A stretch of 57,104 bases of DNA from Actinomadura kijaniata NBRC 14229 (GCF_001552175.1 NZ_BCQR01000063.1:1-57104), one strand, 5' to 3'. Counted from the first letter of the stretch, positions 25,154 through 33,046 are shown. Notes: generated from the sequence alone by a model not told the origin. Translations and numbers: made by a program.

Positions 25154-26235
25154 TGGACGAGGGTCACGTGCACGGCGTCCTGCCCGGGGACTCTGCGCTG
25201 GAGCAGGTCGAGGCCGTACTCGACGGTCTCCAGCGAGACGTGTTCGCCGGCCATCACACGGCCGATGTCCGGGCGGTCGCCCAGCAGGCGGACGGACTGC
25301 GGCATGCTGGCCCTGGTGGGGCCGGCGCAGCCGACGACGCGCAGCATCTTGAGCACGATCAGGTCGGTGACCAGCTTGGGGTTGGGAGTCAATCCCTTCA
25401 GTCCGGCAAGCCCGACCCGGCCGCCGACGCGGGCCAGTTCGAGCGCGGCGGTCGTGGTGTGAGGCGAGGGCGAGACGTCCAGCACGACATCGGCCATGTC
25501 CCCCTCCGTGAGCTCGGCGACGGCTGCGATGACGTCGGTCTCGGAGGCGTCGACCGTGTCGTGCGCGCCCAGTTCGCGGGCCGTCCTCAGGCGCAGCCCG
25601 TCTCCGGCCGCCCCGGTGACGATCACCTGGGCGGCGCCGTAGGCCAGGGCCGCGGCGGCGCAGAGAAGGCCCTGGTGACCGGGCCCTTGGACGACGACCC
25701 GGTCGCCGGGCACGACCCGCAGCATGTCGATCCAGTTCAGCGCGTTGGCCAGCGGTTCGAAGACGGTCAGCTCGGCGGGCGTCAGACCGGGCGGGGCCTT
25801 CATCACCTGGCTGCCCGGAAGCAGGCCCATGTACTGGCCGTATCCGCCCCACGGGCCTCCGTTCGCGTCCGTGGGGAAGGTGTAGCCATAGACCCTGATG
25901 TTGCCGCACGGTCCGCCGCCCATGCAGCCCTTGCAGCGCCCACAGGACACCACCTCGCTGACACAGACCAGGTCACCGGCCTCGACGCCCCAGTCCGCGG
26001 CGGCCTCGGGAGTGATCTCGTGGATCGTCCCCACGATCTCGTGCCCGGGCACGACGGGCGACACCTCTCCGGGCACGTGCTTGTGCCCGTGGAACTGCGC
26101 GACGTCACTGCCGCACATCCCCGACGCCGCGACCTTGAGTACGGCGCCGCCCCGCGGCGGACTCGGCATCGGGAACTCGCGGATCTCGCACCCGCCCTTC
26201 CCGTCGAACACGGCGGCCTGCACCCGCTGGCTCAT
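25150..26235 (-). CDS. Zinc-dependent alcohol dehydrogenase (MDR family)
   Basis: A 361-residue dehydrogenase. The ATG at 26235 is preceded by GGGAGG, better supported than ATG 26262. Catalytic zinc ligands are Cys in ASGMCGSD and HE in VPGHEIVG. The structural zinc loop is CGRCKGCMGGGPC, with a shorter last interval (five residues) than the usual seven. The Rossmann motif is VVVQGPGHQGLLCAAAALA. The GQY in GGYGQYMGL and EPLANALNW are common in threonine-dehydrogenase-like members. It probably oxidises a secondary or cyclic alcohol. It is first of the intact three-gene operon, followed by the CoA-transferase-like and amidohydrolase genes with overlaps. Confidence 0.92.
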   Translation of the reverse strand: MSQRVQAAVFDGKGGCEIREFPMPSPPRGGAVLKVAASGMCGSDVAQFHGHKHVPGEVSPVVPGHEIVGTIHEITPEAAADWGVEAGDLVCVSEVVSCGRCKGCMGGGPCGNIRVYGYTFPTDANGGPWGGYGQYMGLLPGSQVMKAPPGLTPAELTVFEPLANALNWIDMLRVVPGDRVVVQGPGHQGLLCAAAALAYGAAQVIVTGAAGDGLRLRTARELGAHDTVDASETDVIAAVAELTEGDMADVVLDVSPSPHTTTAALELARVGGRVGLAGLKGLTPNPKLVTDLIVLKMLRVVGCAGPTRASMPQSVRLLGDRPDIGRVMAGEHVSLETVEYGLDLLQRRVPGQDAVHVTLVH

Positions 26236-26258
26236 CGCGGTGACCTCCCGCTCTGGGG

Positions 26259-26535
26259 TCATTGGATCGGACAGGGGATCGACACGGTTCCCGAGTCTCG
26301 GGCGAACTCGGGCATGACCTTCTCAGCGAAGATCTCCAGATCGCGCGTGACCTGGTCGGGCGGCGGCACGCCCTGCTGATCGGAGAGGAGGACGACGCCG
26401 GTGTGCTCGCCGGGTCGGGCGTGGAGCCACGCCATGATGTCCTGCTCGGCCCACCGGTCGCTTGGCCTCGGCGCTCTCCTCGTTCGCCCAGCCCGCTCCA
26501 GGGATCCGCAGGTTCATGAGGACGGCGAAGCGCAC
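26259..26535 (-). pseudogene. Collapsed LLM-class flavin oxidoreductase pseudogene
   Basis: From a GTG at 26535 (GGAG ribosome-binding site) the frame reads VRFAVLMNLRIPGAGWANEE and AEAKRPVGR, matching the start of the intact LLM protein at 36452 (MKFAIFMNPQIPGSGWAAEE, AKAKRPIGR). Then about 300 codons are missing. The sequence resumes in another frame as AEQDIMAWLHARPGEHTGVV, and DLEIFAEKVMPEFARD, matching the LLM C-terminus (LELFATKVIPEF), ending at TGA 26259-26261. So an internal deletion with frameshift destroyed this gene. It was once first gene of the ADH operon. Confidence 0.8.
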
Positions 26536-26556
26536 GCTCGGCTCCAGGGATGAGGA

Positions 26557-26570
26557 GTCGAATATTCGAC
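26557..26570. promoter_or_regulatory. Palindrome upstream of the LLM remnant/ADH operon
   Basis: GTCGAATATTCGAC is a perfect 14-bp palindrome, 22 bases before the LLM-remnant start. Its half TATTCGAC recurs at 27574-27581, upstream of the IclR gene. A candidate IclR operator controlling the ADH operon and the regulator itself. Confidence 0.6.
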
Positions 26571-26647
26571 CACGAGTATCGGATAAGTGAAACGACCGTA
26601 GGCATGTCACGATCTCTTGGTCAAGCGCTTGGCTGAACAAATCGCCG

Positions 26648-27544
26648 TCAGACCGGCCGAAAGCCGCCCAGCACCCGGGTCACGCCCTCGGCGGCCCGGA
26701 CGATGCGCATGCCGATCCCCTCGATCGCGGCTCCGGTCAGCCGCTCGAACGGATGCACCACCAGTTCCATGGCGACCCGGCCCTGCCCGTCGAACACCGG
26801 CGCCGCCAGTACGCCCACCGGGTAGCTGCCGTCCCCGGTGAGCTCGACCGGCAGGTAGTCGATGGACGTCAGCTCAGCGAGCAGGCCCCGCAGCAGCGGC
26901 CGCACGGCGTCGGACAGCTGTTCCTCCTCGAACTCGCCCAGTACGCGGATGAGCCGTGCGGACGGATCGGACAGGCGTTCCACCGTGTACCCGCGCTCCC
27001 GTATGGCGGCGAGCACAGCCCGGATGCGCGGGGTCACGACACCGTCGCCGGACGGCGACCGGGCGGCCCACGCCGCCTGCTCCGCCGCGGACGACCATGC
27101 GACGAATCCGGGCCCGAAGGGCGGCGCGAACGGGACCTGCCGGCCGGCATGCGCGTGGACCGGAGTCTCGTGCTCCGGCGGATAGACGATCTCACGGGTG
27201 ACCAGGGAACCGTCGGCGATGACGACCGCCGAAGCGGGATACCCGCAGTCGGCGGCGAGCTCGGACAGGACGGTGCGCAGGAACCCGGCCGGAGGCTCCC
27301 CTCCGTCGACGGACCTGGCCAGGGACAGGAACGCCGGCCCGAGCGCGTACCGCCGGTTCAGCGGGTCCCTGACCGCCCAGCCGGCCTCGACCAGTCCGCC
27401 CAGCACGGCATGGGCCGTCGCGTGGCTGAGCCGCAGCCGCTTGACCACTTCGGACGCGAGGAGGCCCTGCTCCGGCCCACCGGCCAGCAACTCCATGACG
27501 GCCACGACCCGCCGCGTCGGCGGCGACGTCCCACGACCGTCCAC
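26648..27544 (-). CDS. IclR family transcriptional regulator
   Basis: A 298-residue regulator. The N-terminal winged HTH is RRVVAVMELLAGGPEQGLLA, SEVVKRLRLSHATAHAVLGG and LVEAGWAVRDP. The C-terminal effector domain spans about residues 80-285, including ADCGYPASAVVIADG and GFVAW. It is somewhat longer than typical (about 250-260), mainly in the effector region. The GTG start at 27544 lies directly before the HTH. It is in the same orientation as the ADH operon, with a palindrome between. IclR proteins usually regulate adjacent catabolic operons by sensing an aromatic or organic-acid intermediate. Confidence 0.9.
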   Translation of the reverse strand: MDGRGTSPPTRRVVAVMELLAGGPEQGLLASEVVKRLRLSHATAHAVLGGLVEAGWAVRDPLNRRYALGPAFLSLARSVDGGEPPAGFLRTVLSELAADCGYPASAVVIADGSLVTREIVYPPEHETPVHAHAGRQVPFAPPFGPGFVAWSSAAEQAAWAARSPSGDGVVTPRIRAVLAAIRERGYTVERLSDPSARLIRVLGEFEEEQLSDAVRPLLRGLLAELTSIDYLPVELTGDGSYPVGVLAAPVFDGQGRVAMELVVHPFERLTGAAIEGIGMRIVRAAEGVTRVLGGFRPV

Positions 27545-27599
27545 TCGCTACCACCCGTTCATGCGCTCTTGAGTATTCGACACCTTATGACTCTGTCGG

Positions 27600-27745
27600 G
27601 CTCGGCCGGATCGGAGAGACGAGGCGCCTCCGGCGCGGCGTCCAAGCCGTCGGACAGCCGAGGGAAGAGCGTCTGTCCTCGACCGTCGCGAAGCCGAGCT
27701 TGCGGTGGCCCGGCTGGTGAAGGTGCTCGGCCCGCAGCCGGGTAC
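27600..27745 (-). pseudogene. Possible LacI-family regulator fragment
   Basis: On the minus strand the text TRLRAEHLHQPGHRKLGFA and TVEDR resembles the effector-domain start of LacI proteins (EHLLxLGHRRIGFA). A shift to another frame at about 27672 continues TLFPRLSDGLDAAPEA, resembling the segment that follows in LacI proteins. No HTH, start or complete domain is visible. Weak call from a short similarity; it could be chance in GC-rich sequence. Confidence 0.3.
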
Positions 27746-27860
27746 CCGCAGGACTCCCGCAGCGGCCGAGCGTGTCCTCTCCCAGAACTCGTACGCGCAA
27801 GCAACGTCACCGAGCTTTTGATGCCCCGGCTCCCCCGCCCGGGATTTCGACAGGGTTCTG

Positions 27861-27875
27861 CTTATAGGCTCTCAA
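27861..27875 (+). promoter_or_regulatory. Putative TetR operator, site 1 (tetR-type gene promoter)
   Basis: CTTATAGGCTCTCAA lies 31 bases before the GTG at 27906. It shares TTATAG-N-CTCT with CTTATAGTCTCTAAG (minus strand, 37886-37900) and ATAG-N-CTCTCAA with 28593-28607. It is an AT-rich island in GC-rich DNA; TATAGG may itself be the -10 box. Confidence 0.6.
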
Positions 27876-27905
27876 CCACTGCGGAGACCCGGGAAGGGGG
27901 ACAAG

Positions 27906-28529
27906 GTGGCGGTGCCTGGACCGGAGAGCGCGCCTGCCCCGCCCAAGGGACGCAAGCGGCGCAGGGCCGGACTGGACGCCGCAGCGGTCACGGCCGCGGC
28001 CGTGGAACTGGTCGACACCGAGGGCCTCGACGCGCTCACCATGACGAACCTCGCACGCCGCCTCGGCGTGACGCAGCCCGCGCTCTACGCACACGTGGAG
28101 AACCTGGCCGCGATCCAGAGGGCGGTCGGCCTGTACGGCATGCGGCAGATGAGCGAGGAACTGCGCACGTCCGTGCTCGGCCGGTCAGGAGACGAGGCGC
28201 TGTGGGCGCTGGCCGAGACGTACCGGGCTTACGTGCGCCGCCACCCGGACCGCTACGCGCTGCAACTGCGCGCCCCGCGAACACCCGAGTATCACGAGGC
28301 GGGAGAACGCGCGGCCGAGGCCGTGCGCGCGGTACTGCGCTCGTACGGGCTCCCTCCCGAGGAGGTTCCTCTCGCGCACCACTTCCTGCGCGCGTCGATC
28401 TCGGGGTTCGTCAGCGCCGACCTGCACAAGCGCGAGGGCGGCGCCCCCGACGACACCGACGCGGGCTTCCAGTACTTCCTGGAGAACTTCGCGGACATGC
28501 TGCGCCGCCGCGCCGCCGCCGGGCGCTGA
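27906..28529 (+). CDS. TetR family transcriptional regulator
   Basis: A 207-residue regulator. A basic N-terminal tail (KGRKRRRAGL) precedes the TetR HTH: LDAAAVTAAAVELVDTEG, LTMTNLARRLGVTQPALYAH and VENLAAIQRAV. The C-terminal domain resembles the WHG/TetR_C_33 ligand-binding type (YRAYVRRHPDRYALQLRAP). The GTG start follows GGGAAGGGGG. An operator-like 15-mer upstream recurs at the promoter of the SDR operon at 28620 and in the LLM/DegT divergent region at 37886, so this protein is the best candidate repressor of those three units. Confidence 0.93.
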   Translation: MAVPGPESAPAPPKGRKRRRAGLDAAAVTAAAVELVDTEGLDALTMTNLARRLGVTQPALYAHVENLAAIQRAVGLYGMRQMSEELRTSVLGRSGDEALWALAETYRAYVRRHPDRYALQLRAPRTPEYHEAGERAAEAVRAVLRSYGLPPEEVPLAHHFLRASISGFVSADLHKREGGAPDDTDAGFQYFLENFADMLRRRAAAGR

Positions 28530-28556
28530 TCTTCACCCGTTCGCCCTCGGAAGCCC

Positions 28557-28585
28557 TTGCACGCGCTCCTGTTTATAGCTATTAA
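28557..28585 (+). promoter_or_regulatory. Candidate promoter of the SDR/amidohydrolase operon
   Basis: -35 TTGCAC (28557-28562), a 17-bp spacer and -10 TATTAA (28580-28585). The -10 box overlaps putative operator site 2 (28572-28586), and site 3 (28593-28607) would lie at the start point, giving a simple repression layout. Confidence 0.6.
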
Positions 28586-28586
28586 G
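28572..28586 (+). promoter_or_regulatory. Putative TetR operator, site 2
   Basis: TTTATAGCTATTAAG shares TTATAG and the terminal TAAG with CTTATAGTCTCTAAG at 37886-37900 (minus strand). It overlaps the -10 box of the SDR operon promoter. Confidence 0.55.
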
Positions 28587-28592
28587 TAAATA

Positions 28593-28607
28593 ACAATAGC
28601 CTCTCAA
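28593..28607 (+). promoter_or_regulatory. Putative TetR operator, site 3
   Basis: ACAATAGCCTCTCAA matches site 1 (CTTATAGGCTCTCAA) at 11 of 15 positions, including the run CTCTCAA. It lies 12 bases before the ATG at 28620, so bound repressor would also block elongation or initiation. Confidence 0.55.
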
Positions 28608-28619
28608 TCTAGGAGCGCC

Positions 28620-29489
28620 ATGGACGAGGCGACCGGTGGAGACCCGTTCGGGTTGCGCGATGCCAACGCGCTGGTGGTCGGCGGCGCGTCCGGGCTCGGG
28701 AGGGCCGTGACCGAGCGGCTGGTCGAGGCGGGTTGCCGCGTCACCGTGGCCGACGTCGCCGACGAGCCGGGCGAGCGCCTGACCAAGGATCTCGCCGAAC
28801 GAGGCGGCGAGGTCGTCTACCGGCACGCCGACGCCCGCCGCGGGGACGAGGTCGACGCCGCCGTGGCCGCGGCGCGCGCCGAGTTCGGGCCGCTGGAGGT
28901 CGCGGTCAACGTGGTCGGCAATCCCGGCGGGATCGCCGGGGTCAAGCCCTTCCTGGACATGACCGAGGACGACCTTCGAGCGCGCTGGGAACTGAACTTC
29001 CTCAGCACCTTCCTGTGCTGCCGGTCCGAGGCCCTGGCGATGATCGGAGACGGCGTCGCGGGGCGGATCGTCAACTTCGGCTCCTCCAGCGGGATGGTGG
29101 GAGCGCCGAACGTCAGCGGCTACGGCGCGGCGAAGGCCGGGGTGATCCACTTCACCAAGTCCGCCGCCATGGAGCTGGCCCGGTACGGCATCAGGGTCAA
29201 CTGCGTGGTCCCCGGCACCCATGTCAGCCCGTCCCAGCGCCCGGTGACCGACGAGAGGATCGCCGAGTTCCGAAGGCGCGCGGCCGAGGCGCCCGTGCTC
29301 CGCAGGCTCGGCGAGCCGCGGGAGACGGCGGGTGTCGCGCTCTTCCTCGCCTCCGAGCTGTCCGGTTACATGACCGGCCACTCCGTCGTCTCCGACGGCG
29401 GGGTGGTCCACACGACCGCCAGGCCGCCGGTGGGCATGGACCGCGAAGCCCAGGCGGTACGCGCGCTGCGGGAAAGGGCGGAGGGCTGA
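28620..29489 (+). CDS. Short-chain dehydrogenase/reductase (SDR)
   Basis: A 289-residue NAD(P)-dependent oxidoreductase. The cofactor motif is VVGGASGLGRAV, with the acidic residue of TVADVAD suggesting NAD preference. Active-site residues are Ser in NFGSSSGMVG and the YxxxK pair in GYGAAKAGV. Other SDR marks are NVVGNPGG and VVPGTH. The ATG at 28620 follows AGGAGCGCC. It probably oxidises a hydroxyl group, on either a free or CoA-bound intermediate. It is followed after six bases by an amidohydrolase gene, and both should be repressed through operator sites 2 and 3. Confidence 0.93.
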   Translation: MDEATGGDPFGLRDANALVVGGASGLGRAVTERLVEAGCRVTVADVADEPGERLTKDLAERGGEVVYRHADARRGDEVDAAVAAARAEFGPLEVAVNVVGNPGGIAGVKPFLDMTEDDLRARWELNFLSTFLCCRSEALAMIGDGVAGRIVNFGSSSGMVGAPNVSGYGAAKAGVIHFTKSAAMELARYGIRVNCVVPGTHVSPSQRPVTDERIAEFRRRAAEAPVLRRLGEPRETAGVALFLASELSGYMTGHSVVSDGGVVHTTARPPVGMDREAQAVRALRERAEG

Positions 29490-29495
29490 CCGGCC

Positions 29496-30482
29496 ATGAC
29501 CGACATGGAGATCATCGACGCGCACACCCACGTGCTGCGGTCCGAGGAGCACGGCCGGGAGGCCTTCGGTTACTTCCTCAGCCGCAACCCGCGTTCCGGA
29601 CACCCGGCCGAGCCGGTCGCCTACGGCACCGTCGACGAACTGCGGCTCATGATGGGGCGCAACGCGGTGTCCCGCGCGAACATCCTCATGTTCACCTGGT
29701 CCGGCCAGTACTGGCGCGACGGGCGGTACACCCTGCCGGACGGAGGCCCACGGCGGGCCGCCGCCGCGGAGGAACTGCGGCGGCGCATCGTGGAGCGGAT
29801 CCGCGACAACAACGCCTGGGCCGCCCGGACGGTCGCCCGGCACCCCGAGCTCACCTATTTCTGCGGCGTCGACGCGGTCCTCATGGACGAGCAGACGATG
29901 CTGACCGAGGTCCAGACGCGGATCGCCGACGGCGCGAGCGGAGTCAAGATCGTCCCGCGTGACATGCGCATCCGCGGCGACGACCCGCGCCTGCGTCCGC
30001 TCTTCGACTGGTGCATGTCGCGGGGCGTGCCCGTCCTCACCGAGTCGTCCGGTCACAAGGGCGCCTTCGGGCAGCCCGCGGGTTTCGCGAAGGCGCTGGC
30101 CGACTTCCCCAGGCTGACGCTGGTGTTCGCGCACTGCGGGCACGACCCCGTCTTCGGTGAGGGCGCCGACGCCGAGGTCGTCGAACTGGCACACCGCTAC
30201 GACAACGTGTGCGCGGACCTGTCGCTACGGCTGCTGGAGGTCGCCGACGGGAAGGTGACCGCCGGGCAGATGGCCGCCCACATCCGCCGTATCGGTGTCG
30301 ACCGGGTGCTGTACGGCAGCAATTACGTCCTGGCCGAGTTGCTCCAGCAGGTGGAGGGGGCGGGTCGCCCGCAACTGGCCCGTACGGAGAGCCAGCTGCG
30401 GGCGTTTCTGGAACTGCCGCTCGCCGACGAGGAGAAGGCCGCGGTGGCCGCCGGGAACTTCCGGCGCATCACCGGCGGATGA
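29496..30482 (+). CDS. Amidohydrolase 2 family metal-dependent hydrolase
   Basis: A 328-residue TIM-barrel protein of the amidohydrolase-2 group (PF04909), which includes ACMSD decarboxylases and 4-oxalomesaconate hydratases. The metal motif is IIDAHTHV near the N-terminus; later His residues include that in LVFAHCGHDPVFG, and the closing YGSNYVL segment replaces the common GTDxP. Start ATG 29496 is six bases after the SDR stop; ATG 29508 is an alternative. Such enzymes cleave C-C, C-N or lactone bonds of ring-fission products. A paralogue of the same superfamily is at 35232, in another unit that seems to have the same operator. Confidence 0.85.
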   Translation: MTDMEIIDAHTHVLRSEEHGREAFGYFLSRNPRSGHPAEPVAYGTVDELRLMMGRNAVSRANILMFTWSGQYWRDGRYTLPDGGPRRAAAAEELRRRIVERIRDNNAWAARTVARHPELTYFCGVDAVLMDEQTMLTEVQTRIADGASGVKIVPRDMRIRGDDPRLRPLFDWCMSRGVPVLTESSGHKGAFGQPAGFAKALADFPRLTLVFAHCGHDPVFGEGADAEVVELAHRYDNVCADLSLRLLEVADGKVTAGQMAAHIRRIGVDRVLYGSNYVLAELLQQVEGAGRPQLARTESQLRAFLELPLADEEKAAVAAGNFRRITGG

Positions 30483-30528
30483 CCTCGTCCGGCGGCCCGT
30501 CGCGCGGCGGGGCTCCCGTGTCCTCCCG

Positions 30529-31401
30529 TCAGACCGTGCGCAGTCGGCTCGGGTCGATCTCTCCGGGCTGCCAGCCCTCGATCTCGCGCCTCCCGTCCAG
30601 GGAACGGACGCTCAGACCGAGCTCGACGACCAGGGACAGGCTGCCGGTGACCCGCCCGGTCAGCCGGTCCGGGTCCCCGGTCAGCAGGGCGAGGGCCGCC
30701 TCCACGAAGGTCTCCATGGGTTCGGTGGCGTGCGCGGGCAGATCGGCGACGGCGGCCGCGTGGTCCGTGCGCACCGCTCCCTCGGGGGCCAGGGCGTTGA
30801 CCGCGACGCCGCGTCCGTGCAGGTCCATGGCCGCGCCGGTGGTCATGCGGTCCACCATGGCCTTGGTGCCGCCGTACAGGCAGGCTCCGCCGGACCGGTT
30901 CGGTCCGTAGGGCGGTCCGATGCGGTGCCGCGCCTGCGCCGAGGTGATGTTGAGGATCCAGCCCGCACCGTCCCGGACCATGCCGGGGACGACCGCGCGG
31001 GCCAGGTCCCATGCGGCCCAGACGTTGACCTCCACCGCCTCGCGGAACGCCTCCTCGGTCATCTGGTCGAAGGCGAGGTCGAACACGCGCGGTGCGGCGG
31101 CGTTGTTGACCAGCAGCGTGACCGGGAGCCCGAAATGCTCCTCGGCCTCTCGCACGGCCCGGTGCCGCCCTTCCCCGGACCGGATGTCGGCGGGGATCGC
31201 GAGCGCGGTTCCGCCGGCCTCGGCGGCGAGCGCGACGGTCTCGGTCAGGGAGCCCGGGTAACGGCCGTCGCCGGGGCATGCGGTGCGGCTGACCGCGGCC
31301 ACTCTGGCCCCTTCCGCCGCCAGCCGGACGGCCAGGGCCTGACCGATGCCGCGGCTGGCTCCTGTGATGAGTGCGAGCCTGCCCGCACAGGGAAGGGTCA
31401 C
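30529..31401 (-). CDS. Short-chain dehydrogenase/reductase (SDR)
   Basis: A 290-residue SDR. The cofactor motif is LITGASRGIGQAL, the Asn motif VNNAAAPRV, the active-site Ser lies in NITSAQARH and the YxxxK pair in LYGGTKAMV. The long insertion between Ser and Tyr (RIGPPYGPNRSGGAC) is unusual. The C-terminal extension REIEGWQPGEIDP is shared by SDRs near acyl-CoA genes. GTG start at 31401 overlaps the DUF35 gene stop (GTGA). Last gene of the six-gene minus-strand operon 37702-30529. Likely role is oxidation of a beta-hydroxyacyl-CoA or an alcohol on the ring skeleton. Confidence 0.92.
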   Translation of the reverse strand: MTLPCAGRLALITGASRGIGQALAVRLAAEGARVAAVSRTACPGDGRYPGSLTETVALAAEAGGTALAIPADIRSGEGRHRAVREAEEHFGLPVTLLVNNAAAPRVFDLAFDQMTEEAFREAVEVNVWAAWDLARAVVPGMVRDGAGWILNITSAQARHRIGPPYGPNRSGGACLYGGTKAMVDRMTTGAAMDLHGRGVAVNALAPEGAVRTDHAAAVADLPAHATEPMETFVEAALALLTGDPDRLTGRVTGSLSLVVELGLSVRSLDGRREIEGWQPGEIDPSRLRTV

Positions 31402-31844
31402 GGGATCCTCCTCGGGTCCGGGCGGAAGAAGGGCGCGCGGACCTCACCGGCGACGGTGCTGAACCGCAACGGGACGAACCGCGCTCGCACGCGTGCTCCG
31501 ACGGCGAGGTCGGAGGGGCGTGCGTCGATCAGGCGGGTGACGAGCCGGACGCCGGGCGCGCCGTCGATCGTGACGACCGCGGCGACGAAGGGCACCTGGT
31601 CGGCGAAGGCGGGCAGGAACGCGTGGTGCACGACGCTCCAGGAGAACAGTGTTCCGGCGGGCTCGACGCTCGTCCAGGTGAGGCCGGAACCACCGCACCC
31701 GGGACAGCGGGGTTCGGGGTACCAGCAGAACCGGTCGCACGCGCCGCACAGCGGGAACGCCAGCCGGTCCCGGGCCGCCGCCTTCCAGAATCCGCCGGTG
31801 AGCGGCTCGCCCGGATCGGGAAGCGGGAACGCGGGGGCCGTCAT
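31398..31844 (-). CDS. DUF35 zinc-ribbon/OB-fold protein, partner of the thiolase-like protein
   Basis: A 148-residue protein with an N-terminal rubredoxin-like zinc ribbon (C33-x2-C36 and C47-x2-C50, LCGACDRFCWYPEPRCPGC) and a C-terminal OB fold (GTLFSWSVVHHAF, PFVAAVVTIDGAPGVRLVTR). DUF35 proteins bind acyl-CoA and pair with thiolase-like lipid-transfer proteins; in steroid side-chain degradation the DUF35 of ChsH2 joins Ltp2 in a retro-aldolase. Here the gene overlaps the thiolase stop by four bases (ATGA) and the SDR start by four, so a complex with the thiolase-like neighbour is very likely. Confidence 0.92.
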   Translation of the reverse strand: MTAPAFPLPDPGEPLTGGFWKAAARDRLAFPLCGACDRFCWYPEPRCPGCGGSGLTWTSVEPAGTLFSWSVVHHAFLPAFADQVPFVAAVVTIDGAPGVRLVTRLIDARPSDLAVGARVRARFVPLRFSTVAGEVRAPFFRPDPRRIP

Positions 31845-33046
31845 CGCGCCCTCCGCAGGACGAGAGCGCTGGCCTGCGGTCCGGTGTAGCCGCCGTAAAC
31901 CGCGATCTCCGCGCTCGCCACCTGCGCGCCGGCCTGGCCGCGCAACTGCCGGACCAACTCGGTGACATGGGCGATGCCCAGCACATAGGAATGCGACAGC
32001 AGACCTCCGTGGGTGTTGGTCGGGATGCCTCCGGCGTCGTGGGCCAACGCCCCGCTCCCGGCCAGGGGACCGGCCTCGCCCTTCCCGCAGAACCCCAGGT
32101 CCTCGATCTGCATCAGCGTCACGATCGTGAACGGGTCGTAGACGGCGAGGACATCGACGTCGACGGGCCTGATCCCCGCCATCGCGAACGCGGCAGGACC
32201 GGCGAACACCTGCGGCGTGGTCGTGAACGCCGGTTGCTGTGCCCAGTGCCCCCCGGTGCGGCTCGTCCCCAAGCCCACCCCGGCGACCTCGACCACCGGG
32301 GCCCGCAGGTCCCGGGCGCGCTCGGGAGTCGTCATGACGTAGGCGGCGGCGCCATCGGAGATCAGGGAACAGTCCTCCTTGCGGAACGGCTCGGCCACCG
32401 GCGGCGAGGCCAGGTAGTCCCGCAGGTCCAGGCGCCGGTCGCGCATCACCGCCGAGGGGGTGAGGTTCGCGTGCCGGCGGGTGGTGACGGCCACGCTGCC
32501 GAGCTGCTCGACGGTCGTGCCGAACTCGTGCATGTGCCGCCGGGCGATCGTGGCGAAGTAGACCGGTTGGGGGAACCAGCCGAACGGGACCTCCAGCTGC
32601 CTCTTGGTGATCTTCTGGGCGTGGCTCTGACCGGGGCCGCCGGTCATCGATGACCGCTGGGTGGCCCAGGCCACGGCGAAGCTGTTGAGGATGTGGCGTG
32701 CCGACCCGTCCGCCAGCGCCCGAGCGGCGGCGTGGGGGGCGGTGCCCGCCCAGACCATGCCGCCGCCCAGGGGGGACTCCCAGAGCGGACCCGTGCTCCC
32801 GAACCGGGCGCGGAAGGCGTCGGCGTGCAGTTGGCCGGGGAAGGCCGGGTGCGCCATGACCCCATCGATGTCGGCCGGGGTGAGTCCCGCGTCGGCGATC
32901 GCGGCGGCCGCCGCCTCACCGGCCATCTCGGTGGGGGTGCGGCCGGAGGCCCTGCTGTGTGCGGCCTCGCCGATCCCGACGATGGCCACGCCCCCGGCCA
33001 GCCCGCCGAGGGGTTCGGCACGCCCCCAGTCCAGGGTCCGGTTCAT
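31841..33046 (-). CDS. Thiolase-like lipid-transfer protein (probable retro-aldolase)
   Basis: A 401-residue thiolase-fold protein. VAIVGIGEAAHSR and TEMAGEAAAAAIADAGL mark the N-terminal half; the nucleophilic Cys expected near residue 93 is absent (WESPLGGGMVW). His 346 is kept in NTHGGLLSH. The C-terminal CGG motif is replaced by YGGYTGPQ. AVYDPFTIVTL (Tyr 303) and EDLGFCGKGEAG match the Ltp2-type aldolases, in which a Tyr in this segment was reported as catalytic. The gene is coupled by ATGA overlaps to the upstream CoA transferase and to the DUF35 gene. The reaction is therefore probably retro-aldol C-C cleavage rather than thiolysis. Confidence 0.9.
   Translation of the reverse strand: MNRTLDWGRAEPLGGLAGGVAIVGIGEAAHSRASGRTPTEMAGEAAAAAIADAGLTPADIDGVMAHPAFPGQLHADAFRARFGSTGPLWESPLGGGMVWAGTAPHAAARALADGSARHILNSFAVAWATQRSSMTGGPGQSHAQKITKRQLEVPFGWFPQPVYFATIARRHMHEFGTTVEQLGSVAVTTRRHANLTPSAVMRDRRLDLRDYLASPPVAEPFRKEDCSLISDGAAAYVMTTPERARDLRAPVVEVAGVGLGTSRTGGHWAQQPAFTTTPQVFAGPAAFAMAGIRPVDVDVLAVYDPFTIVTLMQIEDLGFCGKGEAGPLAGSGALAHDAGGIPTNTHGGLLSHSYVLGIAHVTELVRQLRGQAGAQVASAEIAVYGGYTGPQASALVLRRAR

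Larger units (their letters stand above)
27545..27905. other. 361-bp intergenic region between IclR and TetR genes
   Basis: Contains, from left to right, the GTATTCGAC half-site (27573-27581) before the IclR gene, a possible decayed LacI fragment (described separately), and the TetR operator at 27861-27875. No intact gene is supported. Confidence 0.5.

Noticed and set aside
26262..26519. 85-codon plus-strand open frame opposite the LLM remnant
   Set aside because: The minus-strand frames here match LLM termini; the plus frame has no similarity or ribosome-binding site.
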